Source: Hemerocallis citrina
Taxonomy: Eukaryota; Streptophyta; Magnoliopsida; Asparagales; Asphodelaceae
Assembly: GCA_017893485.1 (NCBI GenBank)
Contig: CM030361.1
Location: 145,824,941-145,888,940 of the forward strand
DNA: 64,000 nt
Direction of reading: 5' to 3'
The notes under the pieces were generated by a model. It saw nothing but the letters and a program-made list of their open reading frames with translations, made no database searches and had not been told where the DNA came from. The position numbers and the translations under genes are program-made. Positions 47,048 to 57,056 of the stretch are shown piece after piece (the first letter of the stretch is position 1; each line of letters begins with the position of its first letter).

Positions 47048-47474
47048 TCACAGGGCTAGGTCACACATGTCCCTTACAAGGTGATCTCCTGTAATGGAGT
47101 GCTCGGCCGCTGTCAACTGCTCCAATTGTGTTTGCTGCTGGGCAACCATGGCCTGCAGGTCTTCTAGCCTAAGCTCTAGCTAAGCCATCCTCTCCATATG
47201 CTGATGCCTTATCAGCATTATCTTCCTCGAGAGCCTTCTCTTCGACCTCTTCAGTCTAGCAACCTGCCTGTCAGTGGCTATCAGGGAATGGTTGCAATTC
47301 TCTAGTGGCAAAGTGCCCATGGCTTCATCGGTAAGCGGCAAGGTCCTTGAACAGTCTGTTGATGGCTTGCCCCACAGCAGTGGTCTGTGGAGGTGGAGGC
47401 TGAGTAGCCGGAGTAGCTACTCGATCCGGTCCAGCCTGGGTCCCGTTCGCCAATCCATTTGGTGCATCTGCCAT
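47048..47474 (-). pseudogene. Pre-gag reading frame (ORF0) of element B, interrupted
   Basis: It starts MADAPNGLANGTQ at 47474, between PBS and gag, with a PPPP run, and stops at TGA after LAAYR. A second part (after a frameshift) reads VARLKRSKRRLSRK...LRLEDLQAMVAQQQTQLEQLTAAEHS and stops at 47048-47050. Both parts align with element A (270-683): shared NG-rich start, a stop just before SHG, a basic patch and a Gln-rich helical end. No known domain was recognised. It could be an accessory protein or a Gag N-terminal extension. Confidence 0.55.
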
Positions 47475-47643
47475 TTGTTAGGAGAAAACAATACAAGAAT
47501 TTGTCCAGATATAAAAAATTATAAAAGATAAGTTGAAAAAGAACAACAATATGAATTATAACAATCTACTACCGGCTAAACCCGACTCTCCTAGTGGCAT
47601 CCAAGTCTATTTTCCTGTTATATTGGACTATAGTCTGAAGGTT

Positions 47644-47655
47644 GCTCTGATACCA
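47644..47655 (-). other. Primer-binding site of element B
   Basis: Minus strand TGGTATCAGAGC, four bases inside the 5' LTR edge, complementary to the 3' end of initiator tRNA-Met. Confidence 0.9.
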
Positions 47656-47659
47656 ACTC

Positions 47660-50600
47660 TGTAGCATCCCGAATCCCCATAGTGGTGAATCGTGACACAA
47701 ACCAGAATCTTTCCTTCAAACAGTCACAATACAGGAAAAAATACAGGAAAATTTAAACAAACTTTATTCCATGATGATTACAAGTTCAAAAGTTACAATA
47801 TACAATGTTCAGAAATTACAAATCAGAGTTTATAAAAAATAATAAGGATGTAAATAATGAATACTTGATATTATCACTTGGGCAAACCACCTAGCTTGGG
47901 CTTCCTAGGCTCCCCGGATCGGCAATCTTGCAACTAAAAGAGTGGGCATATCAGTAATTCTACTAATGTAAGGCTGATAAAAGTAGCGATCTCCAAACTA
48001 GACAATCAAGGTTGAAAGCAAATAGAAAAAAGTGACTAAAAGAAGGGAAAGTGGAGTCGGGTCCAGAGTGTCCTGTGTATGATATGCCATAGTGATCTTA
48101 TGCACAGGTCAAGATGTACTTAGTCTAATGCAAGCGAGACTTTGGAAATGTATCCATCCCATACTACATACATTCCAAATCAAGCTATTGTCTCCAAGTT
48201 CAGGGTTTTGAACCCTCGCCATGGAACTTACTCTTGTACTCGTCCGGTTCCTGATAGATAGATCGTGGTTGATGAGGTTGTAGATTAATCGGTCACATCC
48301 ATTTTTGCAGTCACTTAGTGGTGTCTCAGTTTGCCACTAGTGCCCGGCACCCGGACCCCACTCAAAAGTCGTGAAGAACTTAAAGATACACCGCAGCATA
48401 CCTCTGGTACCAAAGATTCTCAGGACAGCAGCCCTATGATCCGTTCGTGTCCAATAACAAAGAACTTGATGGCCTCAAAGGTCTAATCCCCCTATCTTCC
48501 AGGAAATCTCATTCTGTTCTTACCACGGTACTTCAGGAATCAACAGTGCAGGATACGCACCACAGCACGTATCCCAAATGACAGGAGAGTACATCACCCG
48601 ATTACTAGTTTGCTAGAAACTAATATAGTTATAGGTGACGGCAAAACTAACTAACATTAAGTCTACCTGGACATGTTACAAGGGTATGGTCACCAACTGA
48701 TTACTAGTCTATGTTATGCCTAGTTTCAAGCAGTTTCCCTACTAGAAACCCTCGTTCCCGTCTATCAAGTTGCGGCTTCGACGACGTGATCACTTTGCTC
48801 GCTACTTCCCCCATTGAGTCTCGTCCTCAACTCAGCCCGTGATCATCTTCCATGATTTCATCAACCGAGCTAGTCACTTTCAATCGTTAAGGTGGAAGTC
48901 CCCAAGTTGGCCTAATGGTTGATAAGTGTAGGCAACTAACTTAGACAAGGTCGACGATTCAAATGTCGTTCAAGTCACTACCCTATGTCCTAATCAGCAT
49001 AAGACAAAGAATAATCAAGTATTGGGGTATAGAAATACCCCCATAACTCTCAATTCAAGGCTTGAGAGTTGAGAGAAAGTCACATACATGCAAGGCGACA
49101 TCTTCTTAAGGTGGCTGGATCTGTCTAGTGCTTTCAAAAATCATATCAATTACTACACAACTTGGAATTACAAGTTCCTGGATTTTTTGGAAAGCTTAGA
49201 GTCCCTACTCCAAGTCTCTGGTTCATCACTTTCGCAAATTCCTAACACACATTTCCAAAAAAATACAAATGTACAGACCATGCAATCAGCACCAGGTATT
49301 GGACACAGCCTAGTCTAAATGCCATATAAAATCAACCCTTTGTCCAAAGCTCATGAAATTTAAGAATTTATAACTAAACATACACCACTACATTGTGTTC
49401 AAAATTTTCATCTAAACGCCAACTACGTAGAGAGTTATGACTCATTGAACAAGGCACAAAAATCTGACTGCATCTCAGGCAGAGCCCTTACTTATACATG
49501 CAATTTATTTTTGAAACTTTATCAAATGTCAGCAGAAAAATCTAAAATTTTAGAATTAGGATGTAGACTCATACTAAGCGTTACTAAAAAATTTTCATTA
49601 CAATCTCATGTATACACAAGTAGTTATGCATGGTTGAACTTCAGTTCTCAACAAACAGTCGCAGCTCCAGTCATCACAACCAGTTGTAACTCAAGAATTT
49701 TTTTTGAGGCATCAAACAACTTCAGACAAATGTAAAATTTGGGATTATGATTGTAGACACATACAAGAAATCCATCAAAACTTTCAGCTAAAAGTATCCA
49801 ACCAATGTTGGGTTATGATTCTTGGAAGTCATGACAAATTCTCTCAAGCAACAGCTTTTTTTCAGCTAGTTACTGTCCGAAATTTGGACTGATGTTTGGG
49901 CTACTAAATGGCCTCCAAATATTATGAAAAATTTCATGTATGCTCTAGTTTCATAGGAGAACAAGCTCTACAAATTTGAGTTCCAAATTCCACACCATTT
50001 AAGAACTAGAAATTTTTAAGCTACTTATCACAACATGTTTCTTAGCAAAAAGAGATCATGAAGGGGTTGTTCTTTCTTACTTAACTTATCATTTTCTTAG
50101 TAAGTTAATTTCTTCTAAAATGACCATCAAATTCTTAACTACTACCTCATGCAAAAGAGATAATATACACACAAAAGAAACTAAAGTTTTGAGTTTTTTT
50201 TAGAAATCACCCACTTTTGTAGTTGCAAGAAACTCCTTGTATGCTTTGCTCCTTGCTCCTTGAGATTGCACCTTGCTCCTACTTCACTGCTACTACTATT
50301 CTACAACTACTAAAATCTCTTTTGATTTCTTACTTAAAACTCTAGCTTTTTCTTCTTTTCTTTCTCTCTTCCTTTTTTTTAGTTTTGAAACCACAAGGTG
50401 AAAAAATGAGAATGAGAAGAAGATGATTAATTTTTATACAATGGAGGGAGAGAGAGGAAGATGGGGTGGCCGGATTTTGTATAGGTGGAGGGTTGGGATG
50501 GAGATGGGGTAGGGTTGGTAGGAGGGAGGGTGGATGGAGTGCCAACACACAATTCTAGAGTCTTCTTGAATTCTCTTGGAAATTCATGAAGAACTCATCA

Positions 50601-50769
50601 TGAATTGATTCTAATCCATTAGATCTCATCAAGATTTGATCCAAAGTTCACAATCATGATGAGGGTTAGCTTTAATCCTATGTCACCATACCTTAACCCT
50701 AACCCTAGTGCAAAAATGTGCATGGTTATTAATAAGCATGCACCACTCCATTCAAGTCTTAACTTAGTT

Positions 50770-50851
<82 letters not shown>

Positions 50852-50877
50852 TATTTTTCTTATTCTGGGATATTACA
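47660..50877 (-). repeat. 5' LTR of element B
   Basis: 3218 bp; on the minus strand TGTAATATCCCAG at 50877 to GGGATGCTACA at 47660. It lacks the duplication and Helitron-like insert of the other LTR. It carries a TATAAAAA box near 50435, the donor-like site at 50206-50214, the TGTAGTATGGGATGGAT motif at 48152-48170 and an (AT)n run at about 50775-50846. Confidence 0.9.
47934..50214 (-). other. Predicted LTR-internal intron, B 5' LTR
   Basis: Donor AAAA|GTGGGTG (starts 50214) and acceptor CTCTTTTAG|T (ends 47934), 2281 bases, matching the prediction in the partner LTR almost exactly. In a full-length transcript this splice would shorten the leader before ORF0/gag by 2.3 kb. Confidence 0.45.
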
Positions 50878-50917
50878 GCTTATGTTGTTTTCATGCATTT
50901 TGAATTATGTTTATGCG

Positions 50918-50920
<3 letters not shown>

Positions 50921-50960
<40 letters not shown>

Positions 50961-50964
50961 AAAA
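50921..50964. repeat. Poly-C(30)/poly-A(14) tract
   Basis: A run of 30 C then 14 A just after the last minisatellite unit. Exact lengths may be an assembly artefact. Confidence 0.75.
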
Positions 50965-51032
50965 CAGAAAACACCCCAAAATGGACTTTTTACATATGGG
51001 TATATGCCAGGAAAAAAATTTAAGTAGGGTTA

Positions 51033-51650
51033 CAACATCCACAACGGTCTCCTATATTTGCCAAAAAAATGGCAAAATAGCAGCCATATCGGTTTCCTAT
51101 TTTGCCATATTTCGGCAAAGTCGCTACAGTTGCTTCTCATAGTTGAGAAATTTTTTGCAGATTTTATATGGGATGATTATTATTATTTTTTTAATAGGAT
51201 CAGACAAAACAAGTTGTCTCGTCCTGTTTATTTTTATTATTTATAAAAAAAATGATCGAACAAAACATGTTGTTTCGTCAAAAAAAAATTGGTATATGCA
51301 TCGGACGGGACATGTTGTGCCGTCCAATCTCAAATTTGAGGGATGTTACCATCAGTCACATCCCTAACCCATTAATTTAGGCTCTAATCACCTTTTATGT
51401 TTAATTTAATAATTGTTTAGTATTATTTTAATCACTAGTTAATTAACTAATTACTATGTAATAACAAACACTATTTTATTTTTACTAAAAATTTATAAAT
51501 ACCTCTCGGACGGAACAACATGTTCCGTTCGATAATCTGTTTTTATTATTTTTCCAAATTATAGCAAACAACCGTTCCAAGCACACTCGCTAAATGCTAT
51601 TTCTGAAATTGCCATTTTGCCATATTTGAGAGAAACCGTTGTGGAAGATC
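51033..51650. mobile_element. PIF/Harbinger-like MITE with internal palindromes (MITE1)
   Basis: 618 bp with TTA on each side (51030-51032, 51651-51653) and termini CAACATCCACAACGG and, inverted, GATCTTCCACAACGG. Internal imperfect palindromes of about 22-26 bases include GGACGGGACATGTTGTGCCGTCC-type words near 51183-51215, 51254-51279, 51303-51326 and 51509-51533. No coding. Class assignment rests on the 3-bp TTA duplication and terminus form. Confidence 0.6.
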
Positions 51651-51653
51651 TTA

Positions 51654-52315
51654 TATGAAAAAAAAACACTTTTTACATAAGGGTATTTTCGTCTTTGAAA
51701 AGTGGAAACGTCGGTGTTTTTTTTACAAAAAACACTCCAAAATTGACGGAGTGAACTTGTGTAAGATTTTCTGCTAAAAAAAGGAGTAAAATTTTTTGTC
51801 AAATAAGTAAAACTCAGTAGGGTATAAAATTTTCTGTCAAAGAAGTAAAACATAGTAAGTTTATCTAAAATTTACCTAAAGTCATTGATATAACAGAAAA
51901 TATACTTAAAAAATCCAAATAAAGAGTGTGATTTATGTAAAGTACTTGAAAAAATGAAGAGGTGAAGTGAATTGAACACACTTTTGGGTGGAGCTAAAGA
52001 AGGCAAAAAGATTCTGCAGCCGACAACAAAATCTAATAAATTATTCCCTTTCCTACGATCCATCCACTCTCCAGTCCTCGCCCACATCCCCTGTCAATCT
52101 GTCATGCCCAAAACAGCAAAACACCATTACAGGTGTCAAACATCTTACCATCACTTTCGTGTGGGTCCCACTAGATATTGCCAATTTGTTTGAAGATTGA
52201 TGTGGCATCAAAGTGGTGATGACAGCCAAGTTCCCTTGTCGTGTGTCGACAACTCATAATTAGAATTCTATTTTTTTTCTTCTCTTTTTATCTCTCTTCT
52301 ACTTTCTCTCTCTAA
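51654..52315. promoter_or_regulatory. 5' flank of the response-regulator exon
   Basis: No gene recognised in 51654-52260. The last 50 bases (52270-52315) are a strong pyrimidine tract ending CTCTCTAAG, which could be a 5' UTR CT-tract or a 3' splice acceptor. Confidence 0.4.
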
Positions 52316-52343
52316 GGAGAGAAGGAGAGAAAATTGGAATTTA

Positions 52344-52470
52344 GTGAATGAGATAGGAGAGAAGGGGAAGGAGGAGGAGGTGGTGGTGAGAGTGTTGGTG
52401 GTAGATGACTCATTGATGGACCACAAGATTGTGGAGAGATTGATTAAAAGGAGTGATGCTTTTTGTGAAG
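52344..52470 (+). CDS. Two-component response regulator, receiver-domain exon (partial)
   Basis: Encodes about 42 residues including VVVRVLVVDDSLMDHKIVERLIKRSDAFCE. The VVDDS block holds the acidic pair of the receiver phosphorylation pocket, and the spacing fits type-A cytokinin response regulators, which act in phosphorelay. The exon ends at a GAAG|GTAAAA donor where such genes commonly have an intron. No exon with the phospho-accepting Asp is seen in the remaining 11 kb. There is no in-frame ATG upstream: the expected start is GTG at 52344. Either the start has mutated, or this is an internal exon with an acceptor near 52315. Possibly a pseudogene. Confidence 0.7.
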
Positions 52471-52474
52471 GTAA

Positions 52475-53177
52475 AAGCATCTGTAGTCGTTCCATGCTAA
52501 AATTTGGGTATTTGGCATTTGGAAATCGAAAATTTAGGTTTGGGTTGCATTCGTTCAAAGCCCAAATTTGGCTTTTTTATAAATAAAAAATTCAGATGAA
52601 AGATGATTTTTCGTCCTGTTATTTTGTGCAATTTTTTAAAATTTGAAAAGCATTGGACGGTAAATGATTTTCTGTCCAAGAAATATATATTTTAATTAAC
52701 TCCTAATCAATCTTAATTAAATACTATTTTAATCTTAATCAAATCTTTAATAAATCTTAAACCTTATTTAAATCCTAATTTTAACCTAATATATACCCAT
52801 AAAATCTCTATATGTATAATCCTATACAATTTTTGGGCTTCAAATGGGCTCCAAATGCCAAGGATGGGAGATAATCTCCCATCCAAGCACTAATCTGAAT
52901 TTTTTATTCGAAAAATTGTTGGGACGATAAATAATTTACCGTCCGAGGGAAAAAAAAAAAATTAAATAAAGCGACGAAAGATAATCTTTCGTCGCATCAA
53001 TCGGATGAAAGATAATCCGTCGTTAGCTATATTTTGGCAAAAGCCATTTTGTCTCCCAAATTTGGCGGACCACTGTTCATTCGATTGCCAAAATTTGGGT
53101 AAATGGCCAATGACTACAACGATTTTTTCCCCAAATTTTCTAAAATTTGGGTAAATGGAAGACGACTACAGATGCTA
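52475..53177. mobile_element. PIF/Harbinger-like MITE with internal palindromes (MITE2)
   Basis: 703 bp, TAA on each side (52472-52474, 53178-53180), termini AAGCATCTGTAGTCGT and, inverted, TAGCATCTGTAGTCGT. Inside are about six 21-25-base palindromes, for example GGATGGGAGAT-A-ATCTCCCATCC near 52863 and CGACGAAAGAT-A-ATCTTTCGTCG near 52973. It sits directly on the splice donor of the response-regulator exon. Confidence 0.75.
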
Positions 53178-53603
53178 TAATCAAAATGACTTTTTCATTT
53201 TTGTTTTTTACTCTTTTCTATTTTGTGGGTATATCATCAATGTTGCATTTTGTTGTTAGCGCTGGCTTCTGAAAATTGTTTCTGAATGTATTTTTCCAAC
53301 TAATAAGAGATGTCATCTTTATATTTGTTAAGAATAAAAGTCTTCGAGCATCTAGGGTATGGTTAGTTAAATGGGTTTTGTTACCTATGGTGTACTAATA
53401 ATTTGTTGGTTCGTGATGTTTGGGAATGTTCTTCTTATTCCGCTATTTTATTCCATGGATGAGAACTGTAACTAATTGAATTCCACCAATCTACTAGCAC
53501 ATTTTTCTTGGAATTGGAGGCTAGAGTAAGAAATCGTGTTTCCCTTTAGTTAGAAATTTATGGCTTTTGAGTTGTAACCTTCTGTATAATTTGGTGGGCT
53601 GAA

Positions 53604-53979
53604 TTTTAAAAAAAACACTCCTCAACTATTGGTCGTTTATTTAAACCTTCCCTAAACATAGTTGCTATATTAGCCCACTCGACGAGATTCACTACCCTTA
53701 GCTTTTTGGTCATTCGACTTGCATGCGACTATTTTTTGACGAAAATACTCTCAATTATAACTTATTACTTATTTTCTACTTCATTTTCGGAAATAAATCA
53801 TGGAGAATAAGTCATTAAAATTGGTATTTTCATACGGGTCATGTGACCAAAATAAGTTAACGGGAGTTGAATCCATCTCGCAAGCTAAAGTGAGAAACTG
53901 AGTTTATGGGGCTTTTAAAATAATATAAAATAGTTGAGAGGTCATTTAAATAATAGACCAAAGGGGTGTTTTTTTTAAA
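53604..53979. mobile_element. Probable MITE with TTTAAAAAAAACAC termini
   Basis: The left end TTTAAAAAAAACACTCCT and the inverted right end TTTAAAAAAAACACCCCT match over about 18 bases, with further inverted similarity (AACTATT, ATTTAAA). No clear target duplication, so class is open. Confidence 0.5.
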
Positions 53980-54022
53980 CTGCAGCCTAATTTGGTTTCT
54001 TAGGTTGAAATTGAAAAAAGAT

Positions 54023-54170
54023 CATATGGACCGTGGTCCATTAACCAATGGGCTTACCCACCACTTGATTTGCTTTGAAATGTGTGCATTGTGTAAATTA
54101 TTTGGTTGACACAGTCTTCAAAGCAAAGCAAGTGGTGGGAAGTCCACTGGTTCATAGACCATGGTCCATG
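54023..54170. repeat. Foldback inverted repeat, about 55-base arms
   Basis: Arms 54023-54079 and 54117-54170 are inverted copies (GGACCGTGGTCCAT...CCCACCACTTGATTTGCTTTGAA versus the complement), about 85 percent matched by eye, with a 37-base loop. It could be a small foldback element or a small-RNA precursor. Confidence 0.7.
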
Positions 54171-54408
54171 TTGCTGCTTTTCTCGGTGTGGGAGCAATCT
54201 GATAATGATTTCTTTATTTAAGGAGACTGTCGATTCTAATCTGAGTCTGGTTGGGTGATTATTGCATAAATCTCGAACTGGGTGGCTGGAATCGTTTGGA
54301 TCTGGACTGCTAAAAACTTCCAAGAACATGCAAAAAGTATTCACACTAGAGGTGGCTCCGGTGAAAGACCCTCCGATGCTGAAGTTAGTAACTCGAAATG
54401 GAGATTAA

Positions 54409-54769
54409 GGGTGCGTTTGGGAACCAAAAAAACTAGGGAAAGGAATAGAATACTGTGGATAAACTCATCTTATCCTATTCCACAGCTTGTTTGTTTTGAA
54501 AAAGAAAACAAAGGAAACAACTAAATTTTATTCCCTAGAGAAAGATTTTAGCCAATTTCTATTCCAGCTCCACCCCCCTCGGAAAGCTGCGTAAAGGAAT
54601 GGAAAGAAGATTTGAAGCTCCACCCCCAATTTCTATTCCATTCCACCAGTTGCCAAACACACACAACTTATAAAATTAATTCATTCCTTTCCTTTTCTTT
54701 CCATTCCTCTCCATTCATTTTCATTCCATTCCTTTCCATTCCCCAACTTCAATGTTTCCAAACAGACCC
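54409..54769. mobile_element. MITE with GGGTGCGTTTGG termini (MITE3)
   Basis: 361 bp flanked by TAA (54406-54408, 54770-54772). Termini GGGTGCGTTTGGGAAC and, inverted, GGGTCTGTTTGGAAAC. Subterminal CCATTCC-type repeats and inverted GGAATAG/CTATTCC words. Typical of short plant Harbinger-type MITEs. Confidence 0.75.
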
Positions 54770-54772
54770 TAA

Positions 54773-55719
54773 AGGTTTTAGTGGAGAAAGATTGATTGCC
54801 TTTGACTCGGGGGGGGGGGGGGGGGGGGGGAGAGTATCTATAGGCTAGGAGTTTTGCTCCAGAAGATAGACCTGAAATGATATCTTTTAAGATTTTGTTG
54901 GAGATTCTCTTGCTTAAGGGACAGAATTAGTTATTTAATTCCATATTTGGAGGGATTTCACTGACAGCTGTAAATAGCTGGAAATTCATTTTCCTTAGGC
55001 CGTAAGCCATAATCGCAGACCTGGTTGAGCCAATGGGCCAGAAGATGACTCATATTCTCCTAGAAAGCCATTACTGATGCAAAATTACTATACTGCCCTT
55101 AGAAGCTTTGAAATGAATGCTGATATCGTGTGACAGCTCCAATTTTTATGTATATCATAAGCCCCCTACCCTTGAAGGTTGGGTATTGCAGTTTTTGAGG
55201 AGTAATTTGCTCTATTTTGGCAATCAAGATAGCACACAATTTTCAGGGATGTCTAGGGGCAGTAGCTACTTTCTGGAATTTTACACAATTTGTCTGCATT
55301 TATTATTATTTTTAGAATCTTTAATTAATTTTTCAAATTGATAATTATTTTTCAGAATGTTTAATTAATTTTTTTGAATTTATAATTATTTTTTTTGAAT
55401 TTTTAATTAAATTTTCTAAATTCATAATTATTTCCAGAATTATCAATCAATCAATCAGATGTTGCTAATTTCGAGGAGATCCGAGGGGGCCCCCAAGGTG
55501 CCTCATGCCATGGGTGCTTGAATAACAGGTCGAGTGCTAAACCCGGGAGGGGGGATGACTCTGCGAGGCGAAGGGGGATCGGTCAGGCTGGGCACTGAGC
55601 TTTTAAACTCATTTTCTTACGAGAGACTTGAACGACGATCCCAGCACCGAACCATGGGGAGTTCTGCTCGGCGAGGCAGAGGGGGTTTGGACAAGCTGAG
55701 TACTGGTCTAATTGATTTC
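54773..55719. other. Intergenic or intronic stretch, simple repeats only
   Basis: Holds a 23-base poly-G run (54808-54830) and an AT-rich imperfect repeat (TTTTTCAGAATGTTTAATTAA-like words, about 55305-55440). No gene recognised. If the response-regulator gene is intact, this would be intron. Confidence 0.5.
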
Positions 55720-56205
55720 TTGTGAGTGGCTGGAGCGAGAGGCTGAGCCGAGACTTGAAGATTTTGTGCATTTCTTGCGAGTGGCTCGAGCGCCGAGTCT
55801 TGGAGATTATGCGCATTTCTTGCGAGTGGCTCGAGTGACAAGCCGAGTGCCGAGCCTTGGAGATTTTGCTCATTTTTGCGAGATGCTTGAGCGATAGGCC
55901 GAGCGCCGAGTCTTGGAGATTATGCGCGTTTCTTGCAAGTGGCTCGAGTGATAGTTCGAGCATCGAGCCTTGGAGATTTTGCGCATTTCTTGCAATATGC
56001 TCGAGCGATAGGGCGAGCACTGAGCCTTGGAGTTTATACGCAATTCTTGCGAGTGATGAGTGTAGGTCGAGCACCAAGCCTTACAGATTATGTGCATTTT
56101 TTATGAGTGGTTCAAACGTCAGGCAGAGCGCCGAGCCTTGGAGATTATATGCATTTCTTGCAAGTGGCTCGAGCGTCGAGCCATTTCTTGCAAGTGGCTC
56201 GGTCA
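55720..56205. repeat. 57-bp GC-rich minisatellite, about eight units
   Basis: Units contain GAGTGGCTCGAG, GCCGAGCGCCGAGC and TTGGAGATTATGCGC, mostly 57 bases apart with some shorter ones. The period equals 19 codons, so long frames stay open on both strands without coding evidence. Confidence 0.8.
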
Positions 56206-56268
56206 GATGATCCTCTTAACTTAATTAATTCTTACGCGCTTTGTCCCTCTTGTCCTTTGGCTTCCATT

Positions 56269-56761
56269 GTTAGGTTTCGAGGGTAATTTCAGATTAAATA
56301 CACAGCGAAAAAATTATAAAAAAATATCGAAACCTAGCCATGGATCCATGTGAAAATTATAAATCGTGTTCAGAAGTTATACCTTAAAGATGGATCTGCT
56401 GTTTCCACAGTATGTCGATCACAGTACTGCAATATTGTGGTGCCTCTACGGTATCCACACGAACGGATCCAATCAAGCTTTCCCTCATACCGCGGTGCTA
56501 GCTGCGGGAAGGAAATGTTTCTCACGATCTCTCTCACAATTTTTGTGACGGGTAGGATTTTTTCTCAACTATTTCTTTTCCACAGATACTTATCATATAT
56601 ATAGATGCAGAAAATCAGCCCTAAGAGAGTAATGAGGATGTTGGGCTCACAAACTGGCCTTGGTCAGATTCGTGTGTGGGCCTTTGAACTTTAATTGGCC
56701 CATTTAATCTAATTAATTACCCAACCATATCAGGAGTCCAAGTCTTACTAGGATTCTCAAT
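56269..56761 (+). mobile_element. Possible LTR remnant split by G2
   Basis: Starts TGTTAGGTTTCGAGGG and reads like a copia-type LTR. It continues after G2 at 63903-64000 (TAAATTCACC...). No partner or other end is in the window, so this is tentative. Confidence 0.35.
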
Positions 56762-56975
56762 TAAATTGTAACCCCTGTTTTCGTAAATACATATTTTCTA
56801 TGTATTTTTGGTATTTCAAATTTTTGTAAATTAGTTTTCCGCTTTCAAGTTCCTTTTGTTAAAATGTATTCTTGAATATTCTATTAAAACCTATTTTCGA
56901 TCAATAATTCTATTGTAACTATTTTCTATGATTTTTATATTGTAATATAAATTTTATTATTGTTATTGTTATTAG

Positions 56976-57056
<81 letters not shown>

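Larger units (their letters stand above)
38037..50877 (-). mobile_element. Element B: complete Ty3/gypsy chromovirus-like retrotransposon
   Basis: 12.8 kb with both LTRs, a tRNA-iMet PBS (minus, 47644-47655), a purine tract (41911-41920), gag, protease, RT, RNase H, integrase and a chromodomain-like tail. Perfect target duplications GCTTA lie at 38032-38036 and 50878-50882. A pre-gag reading frame resembles that of element A. Stops and frameshifts in all genes show that it is inactive. Gag and the chromodomain-like end suggest the Tekay/Del branch, but this lineage call is tentative. Confidence 0.92.

Noticed and set aside
50921..50964. Poly-C/poly-A run as a biological signal
   Set aside because: Homopolymers of this length are prone to sequencing error and three such runs occur in unrelated places.
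52270..52320. Firm call of a 3' splice acceptor before the response-regulator exon
   Set aside because: A CT-rich 5' UTR explains the sequence equally well; left as an alternative.
55857..56210. Repetitive 117-codon frame (and 55583-56077 on the other strand)
   Set aside because: Produced by the 57-bp minisatellite, whose period is a multiple of three; no start context or domain.
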